Positions 52,116-61,439 of a stretch of 64,000 nucleotides of DNA are shown piece by piece. This DNA comes from Bacteroidota bacterium (lineage in GTDB: Bacteria > Bacteroidota > Bacteroidia > B-17B0 > Aurantibacillaceae), in contig JAFDYB010000009.1 of assembly GCA_018267655.1 (NCBI GenBank), positions 1 to 64,000 on the forward strand, given 5' to 3'. How positions within the stretch are numbered: the stretch's first letter is position 1; each line of letters starts with the position of its first letter. A program made the position numbers and the translations under genes. Under the pieces are notes generated by a model. That model saw nothing but the letters and a program-made list of their open reading frames with translations, searched no databases and was not told the DNA's origin.

Positions 52116-53039
52116 ATGAATAAATTAAGTGTTAACCACCTACTCGGCATTAAACAAATCAGCAAATCCGATATTGAACTTATACTTAACACAGCTAAAA
52201 ACTTTAAAGAGGTTTTAAATCGCCCCATTAAAAAAGTTCCTTCCTTACGAGATATTACAATAGCTAATTTATTTTTCGAAAACTCTACACGAACGCGACT
52301 TTCTTTTGAGCTTGCTCAAAAACGTTTAAGTGCCGATGTTATTAATTTTTCTGCATCTTCCTCGTCAGTAAAAAAAGGCGAAACGCTGGTGGATACTGTT
52401 AATAACATTTTGGCAATGAAGGTTGATATGATTGTTATGCGCCATAGTAGCCCCGGTGCAGCTGTTTTTTTATCAAAAAAAATTAAAGCTAAAATTGTAA
52501 ATGCGGGTGATGGAGCGCATGAACACCCAACACAAGCGCTACTTGATGCGTTTTCTATTCAAGAAAAATTAGGTGATTTAAAAGGTAAAAAAATTGTTAT
52601 AGTAGGCGATATTTTACACTCACGCGTTGCTTTATCAAATATTTTTTGCTTACAAAAAATGGGTGCAAAAATAAAAGTTTGTGGCCCCTTAACGCTAATA
52701 CCTAAATACATTGAAAGCCTTGGCGTTGAGGTAGAAACTGATTTAAGAAAGGCGCTTGAGTGGTGCGATGTTGCAAACATGTTGCGAATACAGTTAGAAC
52801 GACAAGATATTAAATATTTTCCTTCATTACGCGAATACAGTATGTTATATGGATTAGACAAAACCTTACTTAATTCACTGTCTAAAAAAATTATTATAAT
52901 GCACCCGGGGCCAATTAATAGAGGGGTGGAAATAACCAGCGATGTAGCGGATAGTGACCAGTCCATTATTTTAGACCAAGTTGAAAATGGTGTTGCCGTG
53001 CGAATGGCCGTTATGTTTTTACTTGCCGGCAAACAATAA
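52116..53039 (+). CDS. pyrB: Aspartate carbamoyltransferase, catalytic chain
   Basis: A 307-residue enzyme that makes carbamoyl aspartate in pyrimidine synthesis. The carbamoyl-phosphate loop FFENSTRTRLSFELA, the 80s loop (ASSSSVKKGETLVDTVNNI), HPTQALLDAFSIQE, VGDILHSRVALSNI, the 240s loop and HPGPINRGVEI are all present. No PyrI regulatory chain is adjacent, as usual for Bacteroidota enzymes of this type. The gene has its own, nearly leaderless, promoter and is followed after two bases by a small unknown gene. Confidence 0.96.
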   Translation: MNKLSVNHLLGIKQISKSDIELILNTAKNFKEVLNRPIKKVPSLRDITIANLFFENSTRTRLSFELAQKRLSADVINFSASSSSVKKGETLVDTVNNILAMKVDMIVMRHSSPGAAVFLSKKIKAKIVNAGDGAHEHPTQALLDAFSIQEKLGDLKGKKIVIVGDILHSRVALSNIFCLQKMGAKIKVCGPLTLIPKYIESLGVEVETDLRKALEWCDVANMLRIQLERQDIKYFPSLREYSMLYGLDKTLLNSLSKKIIIMHPGPINRGVEITSDVADSDQSIILDQVENGVAVRMAVMFLLAGKQ

Positions 53040-53041
53040 TT

Positions 53042-53581
53042 ATGAAACAACATTTAATCTTATTACTTACCTTTTGTTACACTTCTACTTTAACAGCCCA
53101 AAATAATTTTAAAAAATATGCAAACTCAACTTATAATTTTGAATTTTATGCCCCTACAGAATGGGACATATTGCCAAAAAAAATAGGCGATAGTGTTGTT
53201 TGTGTCGCATTTCAAGGCAATAGTACAAGTACAAAGATTTATAAAACTTGTTTAAATGATATTATTTTTTATATTGAATACTACAATTTAACACTCGAAG
53301 AGTTTGAAAATAAAAAAAACATAAAAAGCGATCCTCTTAACAATGAAAGCGCTCAGAAAATAAAATCATTTATTCGAATCCAAAAAAATAATTACAAGGG
53401 CTACTACTTTCAAAAAGCAAGCATATATGATTGTCCGGAAAAAAATATTCTTCAAAAAAAAGTAAACTACGATTGTTTCATTTTTAATATTTCACATACT
53501 ACTATATATATATACTCTAACACCATTAGTCTTCCGGCTGATGCAAAGCAAAAATTAATTCAAAGTTTTAAATTTATTTAA
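53042..53581 (+). CDS. Small exported hypothetical protein
   Basis: A 179-residue protein with a signal peptide (MKQHLILLLTFCYTSTLTAQ). After it comes YANSTYNFEFYAPTEWDILPKK, a beta-rich start reminiscent of PsbP/DUF1795-like domains, then two cysteine-containing strands (KTCLNDI and DCPEKN...DCFIF). No catalytic motif. It begins right after pyrB and ends without a clear terminator. I do not recognise a named family. Confidence 0.65.
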   Translation: MKQHLILLLTFCYTSTLTAQNNFKKYANSTYNFEFYAPTEWDILPKKIGDSVVCVAFQGNSTSTKIYKTCLNDIIFYIEYYNLTLEEFENKKNIKSDPLNNESAQKIKSFIRIQKNNYKGYYFQKASIYDCPEKNILQKKVNYDCFIFNISHTTIYIYSNTISLPADAKQKLIQSFKFI

Positions 53582-53629
53582 TTTAATAGGCTTACTGTTA
53601 ATCCTAACAGGCTTAAATTATTACTTGTA

Positions 53630-53637
53630 TAATTTTG
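53630..53637 (+). promoter_or_regulatory. TAnnTTTG promoter element before the lipoprotein gene
   Basis: TAATTTTG, leaving a leader of roughly 70 bases. Confidence 0.45.
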
Positions 53638-53711
53638 TTAAAAAAATTATGCTGTTAAACTTCATTTAATTTTTTAAATCAAAAGAATTAAATAACCATA
53701 AACTAATTATT

Positions 53712-54683
53712 ATGAAAGCAATTAAATTAACTAAAGGTATAGTAATACTTGCCGCTTCGGGGGCTTTACTTACAGTGAGTTGTAAGAAAAAAGAAAATCC
53801 AACATCAACAACTCCAACGCCGGACACAGAAACAACAACAGCCTCACAAAGTTCAACCGCCGAAAATATTTCAAATGATATACAAAATATTGGCGGCCAA
53901 GCAACATCAAACTCATCAGGGCAACTTACAACTTATCGCAATAATGGTGAAACAGAATTTAGGTTAGAGTCTTCGCCATGCGCAACTGTGAGCATTTCCG
54001 GAAATACTTATTCGGTAAATTTTGGAAGTGGCTGTACAGGCTTTGATGGCCGTACGCGTAGTGGTATGCTTGTGTACACAGTAAATATGCCGGGGGCTTA
54101 CTATCGCACACCAGGGTTTTCATTTACAGTAACTTCGCAAAGTTATGTTGTTGATGGAAATGCTGTTACAATTAATAATAAAGTTGTAACCAATACTACT
54201 CCTCCGGGTTTTAATCCCGCAAGCACTAACTTAACTTGGAGTGTAACTGCAAACCTATCTATTAACTTAGCAAGCGGTGCCGGAACAGTAACATATAATA
54301 CTGCTCGCACACATACTCTAGCCAATACTTCTGATACTACTGTGTATCATGGGCAATCAACTGCTATTAGTTGGAATAAAGCACACTTAATTATAAGCGG
54401 AAATTCAAATGGCGTGAATACAAAAGGAGAAAATTACACAGCAGTTGCTACTAATTTAATTCGCAATTTTGATTGCATTTACTCAAGTGGAACTTTAAAC
54501 CAGGTAACTAGCTTTCCTTCTACTATTTTTGGTCCAAGGCCTTATATTGGCGGCACATTGGCATATACACCCGGTACACGTTCAACACGTACTATAAACT
54601 TTGGCAATGGTACTTGCAGCGCAGGCAATAATACTGTAAGTGTAACTATTAATAATAACACATACTCATTTACTCGCCCTTAA
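53712..54683 (+). CDS. Hypothetical lipoprotein, Ser/Thr-rich beta protein
   Basis: A 323-residue protein. Signal and lipobox: MKAIKLTKGIVILAASGALLTVSC, then KKKENP and a Thr/Pro/Ser linker of about 40 residues. The rest is low in Lys, rich in N, T, S and G, with repeating beta-strand patterns (CATVSISGNTYSVNFGSGCTGFDGRTRSGMLVYTV; TCSAGNNTVSVTINNNTYSFTRP), suggesting a surface-exposed beta domain. Similar lipoproteins are common in Bacteroidota with no assigned role. It has its own promoter and a strong terminator, so it is monocistronic. Confidence 0.75.
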   Translation: MKAIKLTKGIVILAASGALLTVSCKKKENPTSTTPTPDTETTTASQSSTAENISNDIQNIGGQATSNSSGQLTTYRNNGETEFRLESSPCATVSISGNTYSVNFGSGCTGFDGRTRSGMLVYTVNMPGAYYRTPGFSFTVTSQSYVVDGNAVTINNKVVTNTTPPGFNPASTNLTWSVTANLSINLASGAGTVTYNTARTHTLANTSDTTVYHGQSTAISWNKAHLIISGNSNGVNTKGENYTAVATNLIRNFDCIYSSGTLNQVTSFPSTIFGPRPYIGGTLAYTPGTRSTRTINFGNGTCSAGNNTVSVTINNNTYSFTRP

Positions 54684-54704
54684 AAAAGTTAATTCACAAT
54701 AAAG

Positions 54705-54739
54705 AAAAACCTCTATATTTTTAATATAGAGGTTTTTTT
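54705..54739. terminator. Strong bidirectional terminator
   Basis: A stem of 13 pairs (AAACCTCTATATT with AATATAGAGGTTT, 54707-54719 and 54723-54735), a three-base loop, A run before and T run after. It ends the lipoprotein gene and could also catch transcripts from the minus-strand gene at 54849. Confidence 0.88.
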
Positions 54740-54848
54740 ATTTAAAATTAAAGTGATTTACATTGCGTTGTAAAAAATCAAAAATAACACATATAATGTG
54801 TTTAATGCACATTAATTAAAGGGTATGAAAACATACGCCAAGCGTAAG

Positions 54849-55061
54849 TTACTCAATAGTACCGTTACGTTGCGCTTCTTTTTTATAGCGACTCAAACGA
54901 AGAGTCCAATACGCCAAAAGCCCAATTATAAACGTTGAAATTAAAACATTTGGAAATTGACCAAGGAATCTAACGCCCTTAAACATCCAAAGAAAAAAAT
55001 GGCCAATACCTTCAAAAATATCAGTCCAAGTAATAATTAAAGAGATTAATAAATTTATCAT
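54849..55061 (-). CDS. DUF6341 small membrane protein
   Basis: A 70-residue protein with an amphipathic N-terminal part (WTDIFEGIGHFFLWMFKGVRFLGQFPN) and one membrane helix (VLISTFIIGLLAYWTLRLSRYKKEA). The pattern with FEGIGHFFLWMFK matches DUF6341, a small Bacteroidota family conserved next to the DUF6427 gene, as here (divergent, 58 bases apart). Function unknown; its conservation suggests a basic envelope role. Confidence 0.85.
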   Translation of the reverse strand: MINLLISLIITWTDIFEGIGHFFLWMFKGVRFLGQFPNVLISTFIIGLLAYWTLRLSRYKKEAQRNGTIE

Positions 55062-55086
55062 TTTAAAATGCTTATGTTTATAACTG

Positions 55087-55094
55087 CAAATTTA
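55087..55094 (-). promoter_or_regulatory. TAnnTTTG promoter element of the DUF6341 gene
   Basis: TAAATTTG on the minus strand in the 58-base divergent region, 25 bases before the start codon. Confidence 0.5.
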
Positions 55095-55119
55095 ATGCTT
55101 TGTTTTAAATAAAAAAATT

Positions 55120-56106
55120 GTGTTTTCTAAATTGTTAAATAGAGGTTTAAGAGGAGGGATTGGACTTTTATTATTATTTTTTGCTTTTTCGTTAATTGGT
55201 GTTTTTTTTGAGAAAATTCCTATAGAAATTGAGTTTAAAAACGAGCAATACCTAGATATTGTTTCGTTTTTGAGTAATTCAAAAATTAGTGCCATTGCCT
55301 TGAATTATTTGGTTATATTATTAAATTCGTTTTTAGTTTACAAAATACTTATTAGTGAAGAAATTACAACTAAACACAATCTTTTTTCTCAATTTATTTA
55401 TCTTTTAATATGTGTGGTGTGTGTAAATCCGTATCAAATTTCATCTTATTTAATTGCATCAGGCTTTACCCTTTTTTCATTATATAAAATTATTTCGTAT
55501 TATAGAATTGATAATGCACTAAAAAGTTTGTTTGAATCGGCATTTTGGCTGGGTTTTTCTTTTTTTATTTCAATAACCAATATGTTTTTTTTACCGGTAT
55601 TTTTTATTTCGCTTTTAATTTTAAGGCCATTTGTAATACGCGAGTGGCTTGTTTTTTTAGTAGGCTTAATAGTCCCTGCTGTTATGTATGAATGTTTTGC
55701 CTATTTAACTAATTTAGAACAAGGCTACGTTATAAAGGCGCTAACGATTTTTTACAATCAGTTTAAATTTCCGGTTATAAATGAATATTTTTTACCGTTT
55801 TTATTTCTTTTTGGGATAATTTTTTTATTATCATTAATAAATTTACTTTTTGTAGGCCTTGGTAATAATGTAAAAACTCAAAAATTTAAAAAAATATTAT
55901 TTTGGTATTTACCCTTTTGCTTTTTTGTTATTTTTTCAAAAGGCTCAAATGCAACGCGTATTTTAATTATACTTTCATTACCACTATCTCTGTTTATTGG
56001 TGAATTTTTATCTGTTATAAAAGCGCAAAAAATTATAGATACAATAATGCTTTTATTGATATTTTCAGGCTTATTAATTAAACTTTTAGCAATAGGTGTA
56101 ATATAA
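55120..56106 (+). CDS. DUF6427 integral membrane protein
   Basis: A 328-residue protein with about eight to ten hydrophobic helices (GIGLLLLFFAFSLIGVFF, AIALNYLVILLNSFLVYKI, FIYLLICVVCVNPY, WLGFSFFISITNMFFLPVFFISLLIL, and so on) and very few polar loops. The RPFVIREWLVFLVGLIVPAVMYEC segment is the family hallmark. Start codon is GTG; no ATG is available. The family is conserved in Bacteroidota, possibly glycosyltransferase-like or lipid-linked, but no activity is known. It is divergent from its usual neighbour DUF6341. Confidence 0.85.
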   Translation: MFSKLLNRGLRGGIGLLLLFFAFSLIGVFFEKIPIEIEFKNEQYLDIVSFLSNSKISAIALNYLVILLNSFLVYKILISEEITTKHNLFSQFIYLLICVVCVNPYQISSYLIASGFTLFSLYKIISYYRIDNALKSLFESAFWLGFSFFISITNMFFLPVFFISLLILRPFVIREWLVFLVGLIVPAVMYECFAYLTNLEQGYVIKALTIFYNQFKFPVINEYFLPFLFLFGIIFLLSLINLLFVGLGNNVKTQKFKKILFWYLPFCFFVIFSKGSNATRILIILSLPLSLFIGEFLSVIKAQKIIDTIMLLLIFSGLLIKLLAIGVI

Positions 56107-56130
56107 CTATAGAGTTAAATTCATAGAATA

Positions 56131-59100
56131 TTAAACATAAACAATGTTAACTGTAAAATCTTCGTTAACATAAACCAAAAGACCTTTTGAGTTTTTTTGA
56201 TTTAATTCGGATATTAATGTTTTATACTCTTCAACTTGTTTATGATGCTTAGGGCTATTTTCAGCGCTTGTTTTGTAATCAATAACAAACAATTCATTAT
56301 TAATTTCAACCACCCTATCCGGCCTAAATGTTTTTCCGCTTTGGTTTAAAATTTCGCGTTCTATTGCAACTATTTTAACATTATCAGAAAAATAAAGTTT
56401 TAACTCCTTATGACACACAATTGAATTTATCGTTTTTTCGTAAAATAATTTTTCTTTTTGCGTAATTAACTGTTGATTTATTGCATTTTCAATTGCATCT
56501 TGAACGTTTTGCTGTAGAAGCACATTTGCCATTATAGCGTGTAATTTTAAGCCAATGTCTCTAGCTTCATTATCCTCTTCAGCAACTGAAATTTTTGCCA
56601 TATTACTAAATTTACTTACCTCAAAACTCGATAAATTTATCTCTTCAGAGGATTTTTGCTTACCAGTTATTTTATTTGCTTTTTCTCCTAATTCAAAGTA
56701 ATTGTCGGCACTGTTTTTATTGCTCACAAAACTTCTAATCCAACCGGATGTTAATTTTTCTGCTTCAGAATTTTTACTTTTATCATCTGCAATGATATAA
56801 AGTTCATCAACCGCCCTTGTAAATGCCACATATAACAAATTAACATTGTCTAGTTGCTGCGCTTTTTGCTCTTCAAGTAAAATGCTTTCTAACCCGGCGT
56901 TACTTAATGAAGAATTTAATTTAAGCACTGAACATTCAAGCGCAGTATTTTTATTTTGAAGATTAACCCAATCAGAGCTTTTATCATTAAACAGTTGCCA
57001 ATTACAAAAAGGAATAATTACAATGGGAAATTCAAGCCCTTTTGATTTGTGTATAGTCATTATTTTTATCGCGTTGCTTGATTCGGGTACCATAACAGAA
57101 GCCTTGTTAGATTGTTGCTCCCACCATTCTAAAAACAGTTCTATGCTACTATTTTCGTTAACCACGTACCAATTAACCTCGTCAATAAAAAAACGTATAT
57201 ATTGTGGCGAAATTTTATTGAGTTGAAACAGTTCAATAATTTTTGCACAAGTGTCTAAAGGATTTAAAAAATCAAATAAATGCTTACCTATTTCTATGCC
57301 ATTTTCGTAAAGCAAAGTAAATACATTTTTTTCTGCATTTACAATTTCATTTAATAATTCGGTTTTATTTGAAAATTGAAGTTTATTTTTTTCTGATAAA
57401 TAATTTATAATTTTTACACTGTGTAATTGTGTATTGTTGTTTTGAATAACATTTAAAAATGAAATAATAAAAGAAACCTCAGCATTATTTTTTATCAATA
57501 ATGATTCCGGCGAAATAATTGGTATCCCTTCGTTTGAAAGAAATTCTGCAAGCTTGGTTGCATTGTCTCTTTTTCGGCAAACAATACAAATATCATTAAA
57601 TAAAAACCCTCTGCTAAGTGCATCTTGTATAATTGAAATTGTTTTATTACAATTTGTTTCAGTAAGCATTTCAGAATCTGTTATTTGATCCATACTAATT
57701 TGAACAAAGCCACTTTTATCGGAATTTGAATGTTGAACTAAATCATCATAAATAAGTTTATTTTCAGGTAGTAATTTTACATTTTTAATATATTCAAAAA
57801 ATTCATTATTAAACTCAACAATTGTCTTCGTACTCCTATAATTTGTGTTAAGTATTATCTTTTGGTAATTCAATTCAAAACTTTTCCCAACATCTTGCAG
57901 GTGCTGTTTTTCAGAGGTATTGCCCAGTTTTGGTAAATCGGTAAATTGTTGAACATTTGCATTGCGCCATCTGTAAATACTTTGTTTGCCATCGCCAACA
58001 ATTAAATTTTGATTTGCAGATGCTAGCGAATTATCAATTAAAGGTAAAAAATTTTGAAATTGTAAAGTGCTTGTATCTTGAAACTCATCAATTAAATAAT
58101 GCTTATATCTTTCCCCTAATTTTTCAAAAATAAAAGGTACCGGTTCATTTTGAATTAACTCAAAAACACTTTTATTAAATTCGCTTATAAAAACTGTTTG
58201 TGTTTCTAATTTACGATTTTGGGCTAAGTCATTTATTTTAGATAACAACGCTAAATTGTGCAACTGCTCTAATAACAAACGATTAAGCAAATACGATTTG
58301 TGCTTTAATGTTATAATATCAATAAGCTCATTTGCAAATTGTGTAATCACATTATTAATTCCTGCTTCAAAATTTGATTCTTTTGATTGCCAATTATTTT
58401 TTTCAATGCACCTATTAAAGTATTTGTATTCTTCTATTTCTTTTGGTAAATTACTATCGCTAAATTTTTTAAATACAGAATAGGTGCCTCTGCCCGAGTT
58501 AAAAAAATCGGCTTCACTTATGTTTTGTGTACTGCATAATTCAAAAAAGCGGTTAGCTATTTCATTAACTTTATTTACATAATATTTTATTTCTCCTCTA
58601 ATATTTTTATTGCTTTCATTATACTTTTCTTCATTAAAAGAAGATAGCATTTGTAAAAAAGGTGCTGCATTTTCTTTTAAAGAAAGTTTTGCAAAATCTT
58701 TTAGTGTTGCTTCTGGATCCCAAAATTTATCCTGCTCCGAATTTTCAACGCTAAATTTTTTTAATAGTTCAGTTACAAATTTATCATTGCCTATTTGTTG
58801 CATTAAGTCATTAACCACTTTTGCGTAAAAAACCTCTACATCAAGCTCTACATTAAAGTTTACAGGTAATTTTAATTCGTGCGTAAACGCCTTTACTAAA
58901 CGGTGTGTAAAGCTGTCTATTGTACTGACTGCAAAATCAGAGTAATTATGTAATATCCCGTTTAAACATAATTGGGCGCGCCCTTTTAATTCATCATACG
59001 GTATTTTCAATACCTCTTGAAGGCTATTAGCCATAGCTGTTTTATCGGTATTAATAATTTCTTCTAAGCTGCTTAAAACACGCTGTTTCATTTCAGCCGC

Positions 59101-59250
59101 AGCTTTATTAGTAAAAGTTATGGCTAAAATATTTTTAAAATAATATGCACTTTTTTTTTGATCAGATAAGGCATAGCTTAAATAGTTTAACACTAAACTA
59201 AAAGTTTTCCCACTCCCTGCACCAGCTTTATATACTAGTAAATTTTTCAT
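56131..59250 (-). CDS. UvrD/AddA-like helicase with C-terminal PD-(D/E)XK nuclease
   Basis: A 1039-residue helicase-nuclease. Walker A is KAGAGSGKTFSLVLNYL near residue 8, with motif Ia TFTNKAAAEMKQRV, Walker B DEFQDTSTLQFQNF, motif III GDGKQSIYRWR, motif V IKIMTIHKSKGLEFPIVIIPF and motif VI NLLYVAFTRAVDELY. The C-terminal 120 residues contain the nuclease core REILNQSGKTFRPDRVVEINNELFVIDYKTS. This is the AddA arrangement for double-strand-break processing. An AddB-type partner is not in the window. It begins 41 bases after the end of mnmA on the same strand. Confidence 0.92.
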   Translation of the reverse strand: MKNLLVYKAGAGSGKTFSLVLNYLSYALSDQKKSAYYFKNILAITFTNKAAAEMKQRVLSSLEEIINTDKTAMANSLQEVLKIPYDELKGRAQLCLNGILHNYSDFAVSTIDSFTHRLVKAFTHELKLPVNFNVELDVEVFYAKVVNDLMQQIGNDKFVTELLKKFSVENSEQDKFWDPEATLKDFAKLSLKENAAPFLQMLSSFNEEKYNESNKNIRGEIKYYVNKVNEIANRFFELCSTQNISEADFFNSGRGTYSVFKKFSDSNLPKEIEEYKYFNRCIEKNNWQSKESNFEAGINNVITQFANELIDIITLKHKSYLLNRLLLEQLHNLALLSKINDLAQNRKLETQTVFISEFNKSVFELIQNEPVPFIFEKLGERYKHYLIDEFQDTSTLQFQNFLPLIDNSLASANQNLIVGDGKQSIYRWRNANVQQFTDLPKLGNTSEKQHLQDVGKSFELNYQKIILNTNYRSTKTIVEFNNEFFEYIKNVKLLPENKLIYDDLVQHSNSDKSGFVQISMDQITDSEMLTETNCNKTISIIQDALSRGFLFNDICIVCRKRDNATKLAEFLSNEGIPIISPESLLIKNNAEVSFIISFLNVIQNNNTQLHSVKIINYLSEKNKLQFSNKTELLNEIVNAEKNVFTLLYENGIEIGKHLFDFLNPLDTCAKIIELFQLNKISPQYIRFFIDEVNWYVVNENSSIELFLEWWEQQSNKASVMVPESSNAIKIMTIHKSKGLEFPIVIIPFCNWQLFNDKSSDWVNLQNKNTALECSVLKLNSSLSNAGLESILLEEQKAQQLDNVNLLYVAFTRAVDELYIIADDKSKNSEAEKLTSGWIRSFVSNKNSADNYFELGEKANKITGKQKSSEEINLSSFEVSKFSNMAKISVAEEDNEARDIGLKLHAIMANVLLQQNVQDAIENAINQQLITQKEKLFYEKTINSIVCHKELKLYFSDNVKIVAIEREILNQSGKTFRPDRVVEINNELFVIDYKTSAENSPKHHKQVEEYKTLISELNQKNSKGLLVYVNEDFTVNIVYV

Positions 59251-59291
59251 TTATTTACTAAAAATAACACATTTGTTTGAGAAAATTTATT

Positions 59292-60389
59292 TTAAACTCG
59301 CACATTTCTATCAATAAACCCTCCGGCAACTAAATCATCGCCTTCATATATTACGGCACTTTGCCCCGGTGCAATACCAACAACAGGCGAATGAAAAATA
59401 ACATCTATTTTATTTTCAATTACATTTAAAGTAGCATTTGTGCCGGTATCTTTATACCTAATCTTTGTTAATCCAATAAAATCATCGGGTAGTGTTTGGT
59501 ATTTTATTAAGTTATAATCTCGAATTTGTAAATGATTTTCGAGTAAATCTTCTTTATCTCCTAGAACTACAGTATTTGTTTCCGGCACAATTTCTTTAAC
59601 AAAAACAGGAACGCCTAAAGCAATGTCTAATCCTTTACGTTGACCCACTGTAAAATAAGGATAGCCTTTATGTTTCCCAACTTTTTTTCCTTTATACAAA
59701 AAATCACCTCCGGCTACTTTTTTTTCTAAATCAGGTAATCGGTGATTTAAAAAACTGCGATAGTCATTATCCGGAACAAAACAAATATCATAACTTTCGC
59801 TTTTGTTTGCTAGCTCGTAAAAGCCTGCATTTTTAGCCATTTCGCGTATTTCAGTTTTTTTATAATTCCCCAACGGAAACATTGTGCGCTTTAATGATTC
59901 TTGGCTCAAACCCCATAACACATAAGTTTGATCTTTTGAATTATCTATGCCTTTATATATTATTTTTCTGCTATTTTCTTCACGCAAACGCGCGTAATGT
60001 CCGGTGGCAATGTATTCACAATTGAGCATATCAGCACGTTTTAACAGCGCATCCCATTTAATGTGGGTATTGCAAAGCACACATGGATTAGGTGTTCGTC
60101 CTGCTAAATATTCTTCAACAAAATTGTTAATAATATGCTCACCAAACTCGCCGCGTATATCAAGTATATAATGCGGAAACCCAAAATTAACAGCCATTGC
60201 ACGTGCATCATTTATGCTATCTAAACTACAACAACCTGTTTCGCGTTTTGATGAGCCCGAACTTTCATAATCCCATGTTTTCATGGTTATGCCTATAACT
60301 TCATAACCTTGCTCGTGCAGCATCATTGCTGTAACGCTACTATCAATTCCGCCACTCATGGCAACTAATACTCGCCCCTTTTTACTCAT
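59292..60389 (-). CDS. mnmA: tRNA-specific 2-thiouridylase MnmA
   Basis: A 365-residue enzyme that puts the 2-thio group on U34 of tRNA-Lys, -Glu and -Gln. The PP-loop is VAMSGGIDSSVTAMML; the catalytic cysteines are in TPNPCVLCNTHIKWD and in SESYDICFVPD; FTVGQRKGLDIALGVPVFV and PGQSAVIYEGDDLVAGGFI close the C-terminal domain. Its substrate tRNA-Glu(TTC) is encoded in this window at 45696. A TAnnTTTG box lies seven bases before the ATG. Confidence 0.96.
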   Translation of the reverse strand: MSKKGRVLVAMSGGIDSSVTAMMLHEQGYEVIGITMKTWDYESSGSSKRETGCCSLDSINDARAMAVNFGFPHYILDIRGEFGEHIINNFVEEYLAGRTPNPCVLCNTHIKWDALLKRADMLNCEYIATGHYARLREENSRKIIYKGIDNSKDQTYVLWGLSQESLKRTMFPLGNYKKTEIREMAKNAGFYELANKSESYDICFVPDNDYRSFLNHRLPDLEKKVAGGDFLYKGKKVGKHKGYPYFTVGQRKGLDIALGVPVFVKEIVPETNTVVLGDKEDLLENHLQIRDYNLIKYQTLPDDFIGLTKIRYKDTGTNATLNVIENKIDVIFHSPVVGIAPGQSAVIYEGDDLVAGGFIDRNVRV

Positions 60390-60396
60390 TTAACGG

Positions 60397-60404
60397 CAAA
60401 GTTA
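60397..60404 (-). promoter_or_regulatory. TAnnTTTG promoter element before mnmA
   Basis: TAACTTTG on the minus strand, seven bases upstream of the start codon. Confidence 0.55.
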
Positions 60405-60512
60405 TTAATATTAAACAAGAATTTGCTTAAAAATAACAATTGTACAGAGCGAATGTTTTTTATTGATTAATTAAACTTTGTAATATCTGCAATTAATAGA
60501 GTAAAAAATAAT

Positions 60513-61386
60513 TTATAAAAGCATTAACTTTTGTGTTTTTTGAGCGCCGTTAATTTCAATTTTAAGAAAATAAACGCCCTTAGATGTGCCTGGAGGAATA
60601 TGCAGTTGATGCGATTGAGTGCCCGCATTTACAGTTGCATTAAGTAAGTGAACAAGCATAGTACCATCAATTGTGTATAATTTAACGTCAATATTCCCTG
60701 ATTCGCCTAGCGTGTAATTTATTGTAATATTTTCTTTAGCGGGATTAGGATAAACATTAATTGCGTTAATTGAAACTTCTTGTTGTTGGATACCAGAGGC
60801 AGCGTAAGGCGTAAGCGTTAATGAATACACTCCCGAAACACGATCACCGCTTACATTACCATTTAAATTTACTCCTAAAACATCGCAATATAAATAACCG
60901 GTACCGGAGGAGGGGGCCACCCATGTAAACATAAACGGCGATGCTGATGCTTGATTATGCGACACGCAAGTCGGATAAGGATTAGTTGTTGCATAAGAAT
61001 AGATTTGGCAATTAGAAGTAACAGGTACTCCAAAAGTTCCAAACATACCAACCGAAGACGGAGATGTTGCAGTTGAATTTATAATTTCTAAATTCATGCC
61101 GTAAGATGGGTATTGCGGGGTACTTGTGCCTGTAACTGTAATAGTGTAGGTTAAACCAGGCGAATATTGTGTACCTGCAATTAGTGAAGGTGTAAACACA
61201 ACTTGCGCATTTGGTATAGCAGTACCCCCCACCATGGCAACCTGAACATTGACCCGATGTAGTTGGCCCACCATCAACCGGCGAACCTGTATAATTTGCA
61301 ATACCACCACTGTGCAATACTGACGAACCTAGCATTATAATAAGCAACAATATTATTGCGCTTGAAAAAATTATTTTTTTCTTCAT
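60513..61386 (-). pseudogene. T9SS-secreted CxxCH protein interrupted by a frameshift in a G6 run
   Basis: The 5' part reads MKKKIIFSSAIILLLIIMLGSS (signal), then SPVDGGPTTSGQCSGCHGGG, where CSGCH is a c-type haem motif. The 3' part, in another frame, continues TAIPNAQVVFTPSLIAGTQYSPGLTYTITVTG, a Reeler/choice-of-anchor V-like beta domain, and ends in a type A sorting domain (VYPNPAKENITINYTLGES ... FLKIEINGAQKTQKLMLL). The two frames meet at a run of six G (plus-strand C6 at 61225-61230); removing one G restores a single frame of 290 codons (GGG then TAIPN). Homopolymer slippage, a phase-variable switch or a sequencing error could each explain this. Divergent from the CxxxxCH gene at 61440. 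Confidence 0.8.
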
Positions 61387-61396
61387 AAGGATTTTT

Positions 61397-61438
61397 AAAA
61401 ATAATTAATTTTGCACTAAAAATAATTAATTTTGCACT
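61397..61438 (+). repeat. Perfect 21-base tandem duplication carrying a promoter box
   Basis: Bases 61397-61417 and 61418-61438 are identical. Each copy holds TAATTTTG (61406-61413 and 61427-61434), so the -7 element of the following gene exists twice. The second lies five bases before the ATG at 61440. Confidence 0.85.
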
Positions 61439-61439
61439 A

